This document shows positions 1-11,777 of a stretch of DNA of 64,000 bases, one piece after another. Source of the DNA: Heliocidaris erythrogramma (Eukaryota > Echinodermata > Echinoidea > Camarodonta > Echinometridae); assembly GCA_025617745.1 (NCBI GenBank), contig CM046870.1, positions 21,781,501-21,845,500 on the forward strand. Direction: 5' to 3'. Position numbers and translations under genes: made by a program. How positions within the stretch are numbered: position 1 is the stretch's first letter; each line of letters opens with the position of its first letter. A model generated the notes under the pieces. That model saw only the letters and a list, made by a program, of their open reading frames with translations, made no database searches and had not been told where the DNA came from.

Positions 1-443
1 AATTTCTTATCATTTTGACAGTTCCAAAACCTCACAGTATACAACCGATAATTCTTATGTAGACATGCTCAATATTTCCCAATTGCTTTGAGGCAGTTTC
101 CTTCATAATGTAATCACATGACCAGAACTCAACTTTATCTTTAATATCATACATCTGCATTATTCCACTCAAGGAATTAGTCAACACGATTAAAATATAA
201 ATCTGACAGAACTCATATTCACATATATACATGTATACAGTAAACAACAAAATTACTCAAACCCCTTGTAATATTGAAGTCACGTGTGTTTGTCTTCATA
301 CTTTTAAAGATAAAGTTGAGGTCAGGCCAAGGGATTACATTGTGATAGAAACTGTCTCAAAGCCATTGGGAAAGGTTGATCATGTCTACAAAAGAATTGG
401 TGTATACTCTTGAGGTTTTGGAATCATCAAAATGATAAGAAAT
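1..443. repeat. Long imperfect inverted repeat (hairpin element)
   Basis: The first and last bases mirror each other: it opens with AATTTCTTATCATTTTGA and closes with TCAAAATGATAAGAAATT. The match continues inward, with mismatches, through the blocks at about 35-135 and 300-410. The arms are close to 190 bases with a short AT-rich centre. No coding capacity is credible. The left edge coincides with the window edge, so flanking duplications cannot be tested. A MITE or fold-back element is the likely source. Confidence 0.7.
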
Positions 444-1276
444 TGACCCAGTCTCGCTGAAAAGCACATGAACTGCACACAGAAATGGGTTATATGGGAC
501 TGCATATTTTGAATATGAGAGCATTTGAGGAGCAATTCTTTTCAGGGGAATTTCATCTATGATGTTCTTCCAAACTCACGTAAAATGAATGAGAAAGCTC
601 ACAAATTATATTTTCACCTTTCCCAGAACTCAACCTTCCCTTTAATTGTCAGCTGTACATTTGTAGGTGAACAGTGATTGTAGTTACACGTCATTTATAA
701 CAAAAGAAGTGCTTATATATTCATTTCCTGGTATTTTAAGAAATATTCATATCCTGGTCCAGGCATGGCATTGAGGCATATTTTTTCTAATGCACATCTT
801 TCAAACATTCCTAAGATTCTGTACATGTTTTGCAGTTATTAATAGTTATGGACAAGCTATCTTTCGCTTTAAAAAAAAGTGAATAAAGTAACCTGAACCA
901 TCAAATTTTGTAAATTGTGTAATTATTTTAACAATTGTTTGTCACATTCTCACGTATAAACATAAACGAGGACAAACCAATTTTTCACAAAACAAAATTG
1001 AACAAAATATTCAAAACCTGGTATGGGTATGAATAACTAAGTTTTTGTTAATTTCATTCCAGGCTTAATATTTGGGGGGAAAAAATCAGAATTTTTCAAT
1101 GGAAATTGTGCGGGGGGGGGGGGGGGGGGGACAGCAGCTCTTGTGACAAGTAAAGGAGGAGAATTACAGTCATATTTATAGCTGCATTTCTTGTTTATCA
1201 TTATCATTAAATCTTACAATGGTTTCCTGAAGATATTGTCATTATTTACGGTCTTATAAAATAATGTCAAACTTAC
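444..1276. other. Intron or 3' part of MINDY3, no exon seen
   Basis: AT-rich sequence with a run of about 20 G near 1110-1130. I looked on the minus strand for the next MINDY3 exon, which should encode the region leading to the catalytic histidine, and did not find it. The rest of the gene is probably beyond the left edge. Confidence 0.5.
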
Positions 1277-1356
1277 GTAGACCAGCTACATCTTTCTCAT
1301 GATCAAAGACATTAGATACAGCCCTGCCAGTCACCATCAGGTTTATCAAGCATTGG
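1277..1356 (-). CDS. MINDY3: MINDY3 deubiquitinase, coding exon 6 (last one visible)
   Basis: This 80-base exon sits between a TTTGCAG acceptor and a GTAAGT donor on the minus strand. It completes an Asn codon from exon 5 and encodes QCLINLMVTGRAVSNVF followed by DHEKDVAGL. This lines up with the human MINDY3 stretch around LINLLLTGHAVSNVWDG, recalled from memory, which belongs to the conserved MINDY catalytic fold. The exon ends in phase 1, so the gene continues to the left, outside the window. The remaining C-terminal half, with the catalytic His and the EF-hand-like region known in the family, is not visible. Confidence 0.9.
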
Positions 1357-2026
1357 CTGCAAATTACAAAACGAGATAGAGTAGGCCAATCACCAAAACA
1401 GATTTGCTCTGTATACGCTCAAGGTTCCATGTCACTACACATGTACAGTACTTCATTACAAATATTAGCTTCGTACACGTATTTTACTTCAGTCTTTAAA
1501 GAGAAAATACAAGTTTAAATATACTCTTCATAATAATTAACATTTAGTCCGCTCTCCATAGTACTTCTATGTCGCAGCATTTATAAACTTAATAATACTT
1601 AACGTAACATTAATACAAAATTAATAATACACAACATAGCATAAAAATTAACAAGTTTATTATTAAAGCATAAAGTTTGAAAGAACTGGAAGGGGAAGAT
1701 AAATCTTGTCAAAAAATCTTAAATTGGTCTGTGGAATTAGCTGATTTTCTGAAAGAGGGGATATTGTTCCATGGTGATGCAACTTATGTGTAGACTGGTC
1801 GACACACAACCATTCCATCCCAGTACAGTTTAGGAGTTTTCATATTTAGCGTGATTGGTCCCCTCCACAAAATATATTTTCATTATAAAAAAAATAATTA
1901 ATCTGAGATAATAAATGTCCAGTGAATAATCTAGTGAAGTAAAAAGAAGCATGAATACACTCAGATTGCAACTAGGGAAATAACGAAGCAAGCAGAGTAG
2001 TTTCATTCCGGTAATAACAACTATTG

Positions 2027-2190
2027 CAGTCCCACTACAGTGGAACCTTGTTATAATGAACACTGTTATAACAAACTCTCATTATAACAAGGTGATTTTG
2101 CTGGTCCCACTTCTTTGTATTCTATTGTTTATTAGCCCTGATATAACAAGGTGTCGATATAAAGAGGTAATTTCCTTGGTCCCGAGGAGT
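2027..2190. repeat. Possible pogo/Tigger-type terminal repeat fragment
   Basis: The stretch beginning CAGTGGAACCTTG after a TA, with repeated TATAACAAGG-like phrases in both orientations, resembles ends of pogo/Tigger MITEs. Only one side is clear, so boundaries are approximate. Confidence 0.4.
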
Positions 2191-2237
2191 TTGTACGAGG
2201 TTAAACTCTAATTTTATCTTAAATCTTCCTCTAAGCA

Positions 2238-4083
2238 ACTAGAAATGTGCATTCCTCGTGCCGCGCAATGCGAAATGTATCCCCCGGCGCTGGCAGCGAT
2301 TTGAAGGAGGGACAAAGACCCTCCCCCATCCCCTCCCTCAAACAAAAGGATGGTGTAGAAATTGCCGCCAGTGGCCCGGAATATTGTCAACACCAGGAGC
2401 AGCATTACCAAAACGATTTGTGTAGATTAGAGTATAATGCATTTTTATAGAAAATTCGGAAGAAATATGACCTCAGAGCGCACATAAGACATCCACTAAA
2501 ATATGACCTTTGATCCTATGAAAGACGGAACACTAGAGGCAGCATCACCAAAAACTGTAGAGGTGTAATCTATAATGGACCTACATACAAAATTTGAATG
2601 AAATCCGTCAAGAAATGCAGAAGTAAGAGTGCACGAAAGGGACAAATGAGCTTTGACCCTATAAAGGATGGAACAATGACGGCAGCATCACCAAACAGTA
2701 AAGATGTGTAGATTATACCAGATACATCTCCATACAAAATTTGAAAGAAATCCATCAAGAAATGTGGCCTGCAGAGTGAACTCACGCCATCCCTTGAAGT
2801 ATGACCTTTGACCCTATAAAAGATGGGACACTGGTGGCAGTATCACCAAAAACTACAGGTTTTTAGATTACACCAAGGGACACCTTCATGCAAAATTTGA
2901 ACGAAATCCATCAAGAAATGCAGAAGTAAGAGTGCAAGAAATGGAAAAATGACCTTTGACCCTATAAAGGACGGAACAATGAGGGCAGCATCACCAAAAA
3001 TTAAATATGTGTAGATTATACCAAGATACATCTCCATACAAAATTTGAACAAAATCCGTCAAGAAATGCAGAAGTAAGAGTGCACAAAAGGGACAAATGA
3101 GCTTTGACCCTATAAAGGACGGAACAATGAGGGCAGCATCACCAAACAGTAAAGATGTGTAGATTATACCAAGATACATCTCCATACAAAATTTGAAAGA
3201 AATCCATCAAGAAATGTGGCCTGCAGAGTGAACTCACGCCATCCCTTGAAGTATGACCTTTGACCCTATAAAAGACGGGACACTGGTGGCAGCATCACCA
3301 AAAACTACAGGTTTTTAGATTACACCAAGGGACACCTTCATGCAAAATTTGAACGAAATCCGTCAAGAAATGCAGAAGAGTGCAAGAAATGGAAAAATGA
3401 CCTTTGACCCTATAAAGGACGGAACAATGAGGGCAGCATCACCAAAAATTAAACATGTGTAGATTATACCAAGATACATCTCCATACAAAATTTGAACAA
3501 AATCCATTGAGAAATGCAGAGTGCACTCACGACATGTCCTGAAGTATGACCTTTGACCCTATAAAAGACGGGACACTGGTGGCAGCATCACCAAACACTA
3601 TAGGTTTTTAAATTACACCAAGAGACACCTTCATGTAAAATTTGAACAAAATCCGTTGAGAAATGTGACCGCCAGAGCGCACATAAGAGTACACACAAGA
3701 CATCTATCAAAATATGACCTTTGACCCTATAAAAGACGGAACACGGGGGGCAGCATCACCAAAATCTATAGGGTTCCAGATTTTACCAAGAGACACCTTC
3801 ATACAAAATTTGAACAAAATCCGTTGAGAAATGTGACCGCTAGAGCGCACACAAACTTTCCCTAAAAATATGGCCTTTTACCCTATAAAAGACGGAACAC
3901 TCTGGGCAGCATCACCAGAAACTATAGGGGTCCAGATTTTACCAAGATACACGTCCATAGGAAGTCTGAAAGAAATTCGTCGAGAAATGTGACCGCTAGA
4001 GCGCACACAAGAATGTGACGCGGCGGCGGCGGCGAAACGCTACTGAATCCAAAGTATCCTCCGGCATACTGCCGGGGGATACA
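2238..4083 (+). mobile_element. Helentron-like non-autonomous element, copy A
   Basis: It starts ACTAGAAATGTGCATT with a small hairpin (GCATT...AATGC), and shortly after carries TGTATCCCCCGGC. It ends with a hairpin (CCGGCATACTGCCGG) and GGGGATACA. The inner TGTATCCCCCGG is therefore repeated in inverted form at the far end (subterminal inverted repeats). Between them lie roughly eight to ten divergent units of about 150 bases, most with the phrase TGACCTTTGACCCTATAAAA. There is no coding capacity. Ends, tandem centre and terminal hairpin resemble Helentron-associated (DINE/HINE) elements. The family call is inference; the repeat structure is directly visible and shared with the copies at 39.1 and 54.4 kb. 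Confidence 0.75.
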
Positions 4084-4244
4084 ATTAAACTGTATGCCAT
4101 ATAATCTACATGTATGTTTAAAATGGTACAGTCTATGAAATACTCCATTGTTGTTGACCGTCGTAATAAAAAATCATTCAAAGTACTTGATTTCTTGTCA
4201 AATAATCAAAATTTGTACAAACAAAATCACAGAAATGAACTCAC

Positions 4245-4318
4245 TTTCCATGCCCATAAATGCCATCTATGAGGGGCTCATTAGGATCCTCCATTTCTTC
4301 TTGTATGATAGCTAATCC
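4245..4318 (-). CDS. MINDY3: MINDY3 deubiquitinase, coding exon 5
   Basis: A 74-base exon with acceptor CATTGCAG and donor GTGAGT on the minus strand. It starts in phase 0 and encodes GLAIIQEEMEDPNEPLIDG, then IYGHG, ending with two bases of an Asn codon that exon 6 completes. The EPLID...YGHG motif is a hallmark of MINDY3 (human EPLIDPVYGHG, from memory). It lies in the intron separating copy A of the Helentron-like element from exon 4. Confidence 0.92.
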
Positions 4319-4882
4319 CTGCAATGTGATGCCACAAAGATATGGGTGGGATAATAGATGCAGATACGGATTTGATGGGAGGATGACACATATATGTACA
4401 TGTATAAAGTAAACCTCATACAAAAGGCAAAATTGTTTCCTTATAATGCCTACTAAAACCTGTAATTGTGTGCATTGTATGAGAGGTTGTAAAGAAGGAA
4501 AATATGTGGAAAACAAACATCACCTCTGATGAAGCCATAAAACACATTAAAAATTGCAGATCTATTTGAGAATTTGTATATATACAGTATATATCTAGGT
4601 TAATTATAAAGAGTAACATAATTTTACAACTCACTTGCAATTATACATTGAACTATCTATCACGCTGGACTATTCAGATGCACATGACAAAAGAAAAGAT
4701 GGAATGAAATGCATAAGAATCTTCAAATCCTACGAACATACAAGTACTTGTATTATTCTATGATCACAAATAAAAATTTCAAAATTTGTCACTGTGACTA
4801 GATCACCATCTCAAGAAAGTAATTATTAAACATAAAAATAATGACAAAAAACAAAACAATGGCCAGTGCCACATGTACACAC

Positions 4883-4997
4883 CTTTGTTAGTAATACTGA
4901 GTATAAGAAGAGAAGAACTCCTCCATCATCAACAAACATGTGATACGTTGTCATCAGAGCCCCTCTCAGCTCATCTTCAGACTTATACGTTTGTATT
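4883..4997 (-). CDS. MINDY3: MINDY3 deubiquitinase, coding exon 4
   Basis: A 115-base exon between a CTTTGCAG acceptor and a GTGTGT donor. The first base completes an Arg codon begun by exon 3. The protein reads IQTYKSEDELRGALMTTYHM, then FVDDGGVLLFLYSVLLTK, ending in phase 0. The GVLLFLYSVLLTKG motif (Gly from exon 5) is identical in human MINDY3 as I recall it, which separates this gene from MINDY4. Phase agreement on both sides makes the exon assignment firm. Confidence 0.93.
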
Positions 4998-5231
4998 CTG
5001 CAAAGAAAAATACATTTGAATGTGATTACTAGTAGTCAAGGTGTTGATATACCAAGGGTACATACCTGGGTCTGTCTAGTGTAACAAAATAATAAATCCC
5101 TTCACTTAAAGGGAGTGGCAAGTCGTAATCCATGGGCCTGACCAGTTGGCCTGACTCGGGGAAATTCGGATACAATCAGGTCCAATCGTGCGCTACCGAA
5201 GGAATGTTATTGCCGGATTACTCGCGCGATC

Positions 5232-6170
5232 GTTAACTTGATTGATTGATTGATTGATTTATTTATTTACCAACAAGAAGAACATACATGTATTACAATA
5301 TAACGGTATAACGTTTTACACATGATAAACATGACAAATCAAAAATACTTCAAAAGCAAAAATTAATGGTAAAATGGAACCAGAAAATAGCACATGTGCT
5401 AGTCTAGCCTGGCCCCAGGTCAAAGGTATAATGTACTGAATTAATATGTTAACTAAGTAAACTGTACAATGAGAATAACTATATAAACGTAAAAATCCTA
5501 AAGTCTAAGATTAACACTAGGTATAATGAGTTGTGTAATCAAATAATTTAACAAACATAAGGAATTAAATAGACATATTATAACTCAATACAAATATAAA
5601 CAAAAACTAAAAAAAAAAAAAAAAAAAAAAAACAACTTATTTATCTTTTAATAAAAAAAGCTTTATAGAATGCCGAAATCTAGATCGTGTTCTTTCCAAT
5701 CTGATATCACTAGGTAGTCTATTCCAACAATCGCTACCCACAAAGGACAATGAAAATCTACCCTGAGTCGTTTTAAAAAGTGGGAGATGCAACTGGCCCC
5801 CTTCTCTTTGTCTCGTTGAATAACTATGCTGTATGATTGTACAATAATCTATAAGAGAGTGAGGTAGATTCTTATGTACTAAATCAAACATAAAAGTGGC
5901 TACAGATATATGATGTACCTCAAAAACATTCAAAATTTCCATAGATTGGAATATTGGCCGTGTGTGAGATCTAAAACCACTAAAGGTAATAGCTCGCATT
6001 GCCATTTTTTGTGTATAAAGTATACTATTGAGGTATGTTTTGTAAGTGCTCCCCCACACCTCAATACCATATGTGATATGCGGTTGTATAAGAGTTTTAT
6101 ATAACAATATCAGTGTATGAATCCCTCCATACACAACCGACCAATGAGATGCAAATACTGGAATAAAGAA
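5232..6170 (-). mobile_element. 5'-truncated LINE, reverse-transcriptase C-terminus
   Basis: An open frame on the minus strand from about 6170 to 5637 encodes the end of a non-LTR retrotransposon polymerase: LLYKTLIQPHITYGIEVWGS and later NRLPSDIRLERTRSRF. These are the region after the RT palm in CR1/L2/Jockey-type LINEs. The stop is followed by an AT-rich 3' UTR ending in (AATC)n-like repeats near 5240, as in CR1/L2 elements. The 9-base sequence CGCGCGATC stands on both sides (5223-5231 and 6171-6179), a target-site duplication that fixes the boundaries. The element is 5'-truncated and dead. It sits in MINDY3 intron 3. Confidence 0.88.
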
Positions 6171-6419
6171 CGCGCGATCTTGTTTACTCAAATTTGGGTC
6201 AATGTGCGAACTTTTATTAGCTGCGCACGATAAATTGAAGTCGCTTTGAACTTAGATCCAGAGAAAGGAGCAGCCAACTGTAAAAACGCCCATAGATTGC
6301 GACTTGTCGCTCCCTTTAACCCATTGAATACGGTAACAGGGTGTGGTCTGTGTATTAAGCCTATGGGAAAGAATTACTAGATTATTCAGTAGTCAACGGG
6401 TTAATAGACCTGCAAAGAT

Positions 6420-7020
6420 TTCATTCTCTCTTTGTGTAGGTTACTTCTATCTCCTATATTTTTCTTTACGCTTTCTCCTTCCAACTATCCTTTTCTGACT
6501 CTTTCTCACTCTCTTGTTCCTTTCAATATGTACAGTTCACTTTCTGAGACTCCATTTCTTCTCTTTTGCAACGACACTCTCTCCATCTTCCTCTCATACT
6601 TTTTCTTTTCTCTCTCGCTCTCTCCCTCTCTTAGTCTAATATGTTTGTTGTTTTGTTTAGAAAAAAGGAGATTATAATTTGCATCAGCACTGACAAGAAA
6701 TCAACATGTACACATCGTAAAATGGAAATCAATATCTAACATGTATGAACAAGTTCTGCAACAATATATTGAAACAAATGAAAATCTTATACCCCTTTCA
6801 CACTGAGGTCCCATCCTGGTTAACTCACAGGTGTTAACCCAGAAGGGACCTTGATGTGAAAGACAACCAGGGTAAAACACCCTCTGGTTTCCTGGAAAAA
6901 GCCAGGGTAAAATCTATCCCAGACTGTCCAGGGTAGCCTACTAGGGTAACGCCTGGGCAGGTAACGCCTGAGCAGGCGATGCTAATACCTGGGTAAGATT
7001 TCTGTATACATGTACATGCA
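6420..7020. other. Intronic sequence with pyrimidine-rich and MITE-like stretches
   Basis: 6420-6620 is rich in CTCT and TTTCTC. From 6790 a segment beginning ACCCCTTTCACACTGAGG, with many CAGGGTAA and GCCTGGG phrases in both orientations, looks like a non-autonomous DNA transposon ending just before MINDY3 exon 3. Boundaries cannot be fixed. Confidence 0.35.
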
Positions 7021-7033
7021 TTAGTTGACCAAC

Positions 7034-7205
7034 CTGAGATTTCTGTGGAAGGTGACATGTGTGGGTTCCCCGTCTGATGACCCTGCTACATTCTCAATGG
7101 TCAGCTCCTGTTTGTCCTCTTGTAAGACCAGCACATAGCTTCCATTGGACACTGAACAGATGATCTCCAGCATGGCGCACAGGAGCAGGTGCTTTCGTTG
7201 GTCCC
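7034..7205 (-). CDS. MINDY3: MINDY3 deubiquitinase, coding exon 3
   Basis: A 172-base exon with acceptor TATTGCAG and donor GTTGGT. Two bases complete a Gly codon from exon 2, and the protein reads GDQRKHLLLCAMLEIICSV, then SNGSYVLVLQEDKQELTIEN and on to VTFHRNLR. It corresponds to the human segment EEQKELLCHTLCDILESAC and following. The linker after SYVLV differs in length and sequence from the human one, as expected for a variable surface loop. The last two bases (AG) join the first base of exon 4 to give Arg. Confidence 0.9.
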
Positions 7206-7599
7206 CTGCAATACAGTGATGCAACATCATGCAAGGAAAGTCACATTTAATAACATATCATACTGACCAATAAAAAGTTGCTAGTGAGACCATTACAAGG
7301 GAAATCCAATATGATATCAAGTTAGTTTTAATAGAAACAGAAATGATGGAGAAACATATCAGTGAAAGTTTGAGGAAAATACGATAAGGGAAGGAATTTA
7401 TCAATTTTCATAGACTTTGTACTTGATCAAACACACATTGGCAACTCTATTATTTACCTTGGGAACATCTCTCCCATTTGTTTTGCACTTAAAAAATGCT
7501 ATAAATTGTCACTGATGACGAGTCCAGTGACACATCTTAGAAACAGGTTTTGATTAAATATCTTATCCGGAGTACAACACCCCCCCCCCCAGCCAGGCG

Positions 7600-7700
7600 C
7601 GGCGGAACATCGGGCTCGGACAATGGAAATGGGGGTGCACCTTTTGTTTGGCTGACCAAAGGTGCCCCCCCTCCCCACTTCCATTGTCCGATCCCCTCCC
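7600..7700. repeat. Short inverted-repeat MITE in MINDY3 intron 2
   Basis: Arms of about 33 bases, CGGACAATGGAA... and ...TTCCATTGTCCG, enclose a short GC-rich centre with GGTGC runs. A second member with the same arm layout is at 59,095-59,215. The insertion lies about 40 bases downstream of the exon 2 donor. Confidence 0.7.
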
Positions 7701-7736
7701 TCTGCTCCCGGCTGCATCGCGTGCTGGCATTCATAC

Positions 7737-7895
7737 CATTAGTTTGTCTCCAGCTTTCAGTGCCCTGTTCACATTGGCTCTCTTGGCTGAAGAGAAGATT
7801 CTTGATAAGGAATGCTTGGAGAGGGGCGATGATTGCACAAGGACCTCCTTCATACTGCAGCAATGCCATAGGCTCATCATCACTGAATACAAAAC
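7737..7895 (-). CDS. MINDY3: MINDY3 deubiquitinase, coding exon 2 with catalytic Cys
   Basis: A 159-base exon (acceptor CACTGTAG, donor GTATGA). It reads GFVFSDDEPMALLQYEGGPC, then AIIAPLQAFLIKNLLFSQ and a less conserved tail ending QTN. The GGPC-(A/V)-IAP-QAF motif holds the nucleophilic Cys of the MINDY family. It is residue 63 here, counting from the start in exon 1, and corresponds to human Cys51 as I recall it. MINDY enzymes trim Lys48-linked polyubiquitin. Both phases fit: G from exon 1 plus GT gives Gly, and the final G plus GG of exon 3 gives Gly. The open frame runs on into the intronic MITE, but the donor and human alignment place the end at 7737. Confidence 0.95.
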
Positions 7896-8454
7896 CTACA
7901 GTGGACAGCAAAAGAAATATAAAATTGTGACATTCAGGAAATGGCCAATGAAGGCATCACGAAGATGTATACATGTATCTATTTATTATATGCTCAACTT
8001 CCAAACTCATATCATGAGTAAAAACTAAATATATATTTTTTTTTTACCGGTAGGTAGAACGTTGTTGTTAGGGTGGGGGGTTTGAGGAGCTTCATGTTCA
8101 TGCACACATATAACAATAACATGCTATATATGATATATTCTGAATACTGCCAAAATTACAGGCACTTCACCAAGGAGAGTGCCGAAAAACAGAAAAATTA
8201 GCAAGAAAGAATTAAGTATTTTTCCCAAAACAATTCTCTAAAAGTCAAATAAAACGTGTAGACTAGCTGTTTACACTTCAACATGTACATCAGGGCATTC
8301 AAGAAAGGTGTTGTCTACATGTATGACTGTGAAGATTTAAGAGCTTTGAAAGATTCATTGTACGTAAGTTACTGGTATTTCACGCACAGGGCTAGCATTA
8401 CACAGGGCTGCACACCAAGTTTTCTCACAGGCGGTCCAGAATGACATTTTTTTC

Positions 8455-8733
8455 AGTTCTTGTATAGCACATATTAGGTATGATATAACATCCCCATATA
8501 TATGCACATCCAAATGGTTTGGATATTATTACCCTAGCTTTGGCTCCGGTGGCCGTAATCAGCAAACAGTGCATTTCAAGGAATAAATCCTTTCAGGTAC
8601 CCATTTAACACTAAGTGGAGAGAGACAACTGTAGATAAAATGCCTTGTCTAAAGGCATAGACACCAGGCCGAGATTCAAACCCTCAACTTTGTGATTGAG
8701 AGTCAAGTGATGAACCACTGTACCACAATCCTA
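8455..8733 (-). mobile_element. tRNA-derived SINE, minus strand
   Basis: Read on the minus strand from 8733, the sequence begins like a tRNA: GGTACAGTGGTTCATCAC resembles an A box, and GAGGGTTTGAATCTC is a near-consensus B box. The body ends in a module with TTGGATATTATTACCC-type complement and TATAGCACATA. A truncated copy of the same tail is at 58,055-58,140. Tail homology between two places with a tRNA-like head marks a SINE. Confidence 0.7.
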
Positions 8734-9130
8734 TTAAGTACATTTGTATTGTTAGTTTTTGATTAACAAAATAAACACTTTCAGAAGTAGTTAACATGGC
8801 ACCAGTACTCAAATAAACAGTGATAAAACAAGAATAAATACAAGATAATTCATATGCAGCAGATTTTACTGCAAGGGACTGAAAAATAGAACAGAATCTT
8901 AGTGTCTAGGGAAATACATGTATATAAAAAAGTAAAAAGTGATATTATTGTATTGCCTAAAAAGCAAAGCAAAACAGAATCCTAGTTTTTCACTTTTATT
9001 TTTCAAAAATGAGGAGGGGGTTCCATGTTATTTGATATTTTTCCTGCACACACATCCTATTGAGTTCAATTTCAACAAAATATTTTCTTGATAAAATTCA
9101 GTTGTCTATTAACATGAGGCTCAAAACAAG

Positions 9131-9312
9131 TTGTTCAAAGTGTTCATTACCCCTCCACCTGACATTGCAACTCTGAGACAAAGAATCACTGATGAGTTTG
9201 AAGCTCTACGCCACCAAGCCCCAATGATTCGCAGGGCTGTGCGTGAGATGGAGAAAAGAGCTAATCTCTGTGTGGAAAGGATTGGGGGCCATGTTGAGGG
9301 GCATGGGATGTA
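9131..9312 (+). pseudogene. Relic of a Tc1/mariner (IS630-type) transposase C-terminus
   Basis: The 60-codon frame reads PPPDIATLRQRITDEFEAL, then ANLCVERIGGHVEG, ending in a stop. The LRQRI...(10-20 residues)...R...C.E..GGH.EG layout is the typical C-terminal tail of DDE/D transposases of the Tc1/mariner-IS630 group. No catalytic region is visible upstream (9000-9130 is unrelated AT-rich sequence), so this is a fragment. It sits in the large first intron of MINDY3. The residue pattern is seen; the family call is from established knowledge. Confidence 0.65.
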
Positions 9313-9319
9313 ATGTTAA

Positions 9320-10578
9320 AAAGAGATATCCGAAAGAAGACAATGGTAAGTTGCGATTATTAATTTCATGTTTCCATTTGTGAATTTCTGATAAGGTGCA
9401 TTTATTCATGCAGTGTCTAAACTTGGTCCCAAGTCCAATTTGACCCATTGTCCAAAAAGAATGATTACTCAGCCATCCATGACCGTGTATGAATAAATAA
9501 GATATCATTGGAAAGAGGAGATATGTGGTTTTAAGATGTTGCTACTCACTTTGGTGTAAAGTTAACACAATCTTCACAAATTTGAAATCAAATCTTGTTG
9601 CGTTTTTTTTTTTTATACGCACTGTATTTCCAGTCAATTAAAAGTTTGAAGCTATCAAATAACATAAGAAAGCAGGAGGGGATGAGAAACAAGGAGTCAA
9701 TTTTACTCTACCTTATTGGAGAGAAAGTCCTGTTTGTTACTTTTGTAATATTTTATGCCTTGTTTCATTGCCGACTCTGCAGCAGTAGTAATTTGTTCTT
9801 GCACATGAAATTAACCGATCATGTCCTGTCAACAACTGTCAACATCAGTAATGACTTTGACCCATCATCATGTCGATCCAAAGAAAATTGAATTCAATGA
9901 CAGCGCTACACAGTATGGAAGCAAACAGATAATCACAAAAAACAGTTAAAAAGTTGTATTACTTGTAATTTTTCTCAAACTCTAAATGACATTTCTTGAA
10001 ATTTCTTTAAAGTCTCTAAAATGTTGAACTTTTGACACACCATATCCATCACTGTGTCTGTGATCATAGCCTACAATGTACTAGGTGTTACAAAAAACAT
10101 TTCCCACTTTTGATCCTTAATAGTTAAAAAAACTATATATCAGATAACACTGACATTGATATGAGCAATAGCTAAATAGTGTACAATTTTGTTGGAGGTA
10201 AAAATGAAAGCATAAATCAGTTTCATTAAATTCAAGATTAATTTTAAGTTAGGGTTCAGATTTTGCTCTATTTTCAACCCTCTGTACAAAACTTTAACTT
10301 TGCACAGGGGTCAATTGGTGTGTGTATGGGAGTGTGTGGTTAACACCCAGACAATGGTCCTGGACAATGGCCAGGGTTTGAATGCTTTATTATTTATTCA
10401 TGAGGAATTCCACAGCTAGTGTTTATTAAAATGGTGCCCATGTATGCGCACTCATTCATTTTACACGCAGTTTGGGAGTTTTGATATGAAAGACAACATT
10501 TTGAGGCTTGTGAATAAAATGTCTGAAATCAGACTGTTTTTTCATTATTTTGACTCGTTTTTTGCATGAATATATTTC
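9320..10578. other. MINDY3 intron 1, nothing recognised
   Basis: AT-rich sequence with scattered short open frames, none with coding features. No repeat shared with the rest of the window was seen. Confidence 0.5.
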
Positions 10579-10586
10579 GCTATGAT

Positions 10587-10935
10587 TAGTGCTGGGACTA
10601 AAAACCGGGTACCCGGGTCCCGCCCCAGAGCATCGGGTCCCGGGTCAAAATATTACATGCCCGTTTCCCGAAAATAAGTATTTAATGATTACTCATGTAT
10701 GTAACATGACAAGGCGGTAGATAACGTCGACCAGCCATTCAATATCTACATGTAAATATCCATGTAGTGCCCCACTGCAGTGATGCGCTTTCGAGTTTTT
10801 CCCAGTGTTAATAGCTTCTTAAGGGTAAATATAAGCCTGTAATTTGTGTTATATGATTTTCGGGTAACCGAGAACCCGCCAGAAAAAAATCGTCGGGTTC
10901 CCGAATTGAAAAAATACCCGAAACTCCCACCCCTA
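10587..10935. mobile_element. hAT-type MITE with 8 bp target duplication
   Basis: The 349-base insertion begins TAGTGCTGGGACT and ends ACTCCCACCCCTA (imperfect terminal inverted repeats). It is flanked on both sides by the identical 8-mer GCTATGAT (10,579-10,586 and 10,936-10,943). The interior is rich in CGGGT/ACCCG phrases. An 8 bp duplication with such ends fits the hAT superfamily. Confidence 0.85.
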
Positions 10936-11777
10936 GCTATGATAAAGATGAAAAGTCTGTGTTCGTTGCCTGCTTTGTTTTATTAGAATCGCGCAATTAC
11001 GCGTGTGCGCAGACATGGGCACTGCGCAGACTTGGGCACTCTAGCCATACAATGTCAATGAAGAATTATATATTTGCAGGCCTATTCCAGGTTTGTTAGC
11101 TTTCCCTTTATTTTTACTGGATGAAGAATGGTTAAAGTTTACTGCGATCAGCAGTCCTTTGATTGCTTGGATGTCTCTTAATTACAAGGTCGTTTGTCAA
11201 AATGATAGCCATGAAACATGACATTATTTGATTTTAGGCTACTTTAGGTACTTACAATACTTTACTGTCGTCTTTCTTTTCAATGAGGATGATACAAAAA
11301 AGGCCTATTTATCTCCAAAAGCCTGTACTAAAAACTTCCGTAGGTCGGTGTTTTGCTTGCAATGCGCATGCGTCAGACAAGAAGGGAGCATTATGAATAT
11401 TCATTAAGACGAGTGGCAGGCAGGAGCTCGAGCGAATAGAGATCGCCGGATCACAGTGGATATATGAATATTTATTATTCCTGTGACGAAAACTATGCCG
11501 TCGTTGTAATAAATATTCATAGGCGCATGCGCAAGTGCCTATTTTCGCTTCTGCTGCAACAACATTGTGAATGGGACTGGTTTCGAAAATTGAGAGTAAA
11601 AAGTGACATTCATCGATTCTACACATTTTTTAGGAAAAGCTGATTTGCGGAAGGTCTGTTTAGGTAAGTGGCATCGTATATATGATACTTTAATTTAAAA
11701 AAATAACTTATATGGCCATATTTTCAATGGTCATTTGAACATTGGTAAATTGTGAGACCCACCGAATCGTATGGCAA

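Noticed and set aside
2570..3185. Repeated frames with GDAALIVPSFIGSK
   Set aside because: By-product of the tandem centre of the Helentron-like element; the same frames appear in copies B and C, shifted and broken.
9595..9891. 98-codon frame in MINDY3 intron 1
   Set aside because: Hydrophobic start is made by a T run; no homology pattern or splice support.
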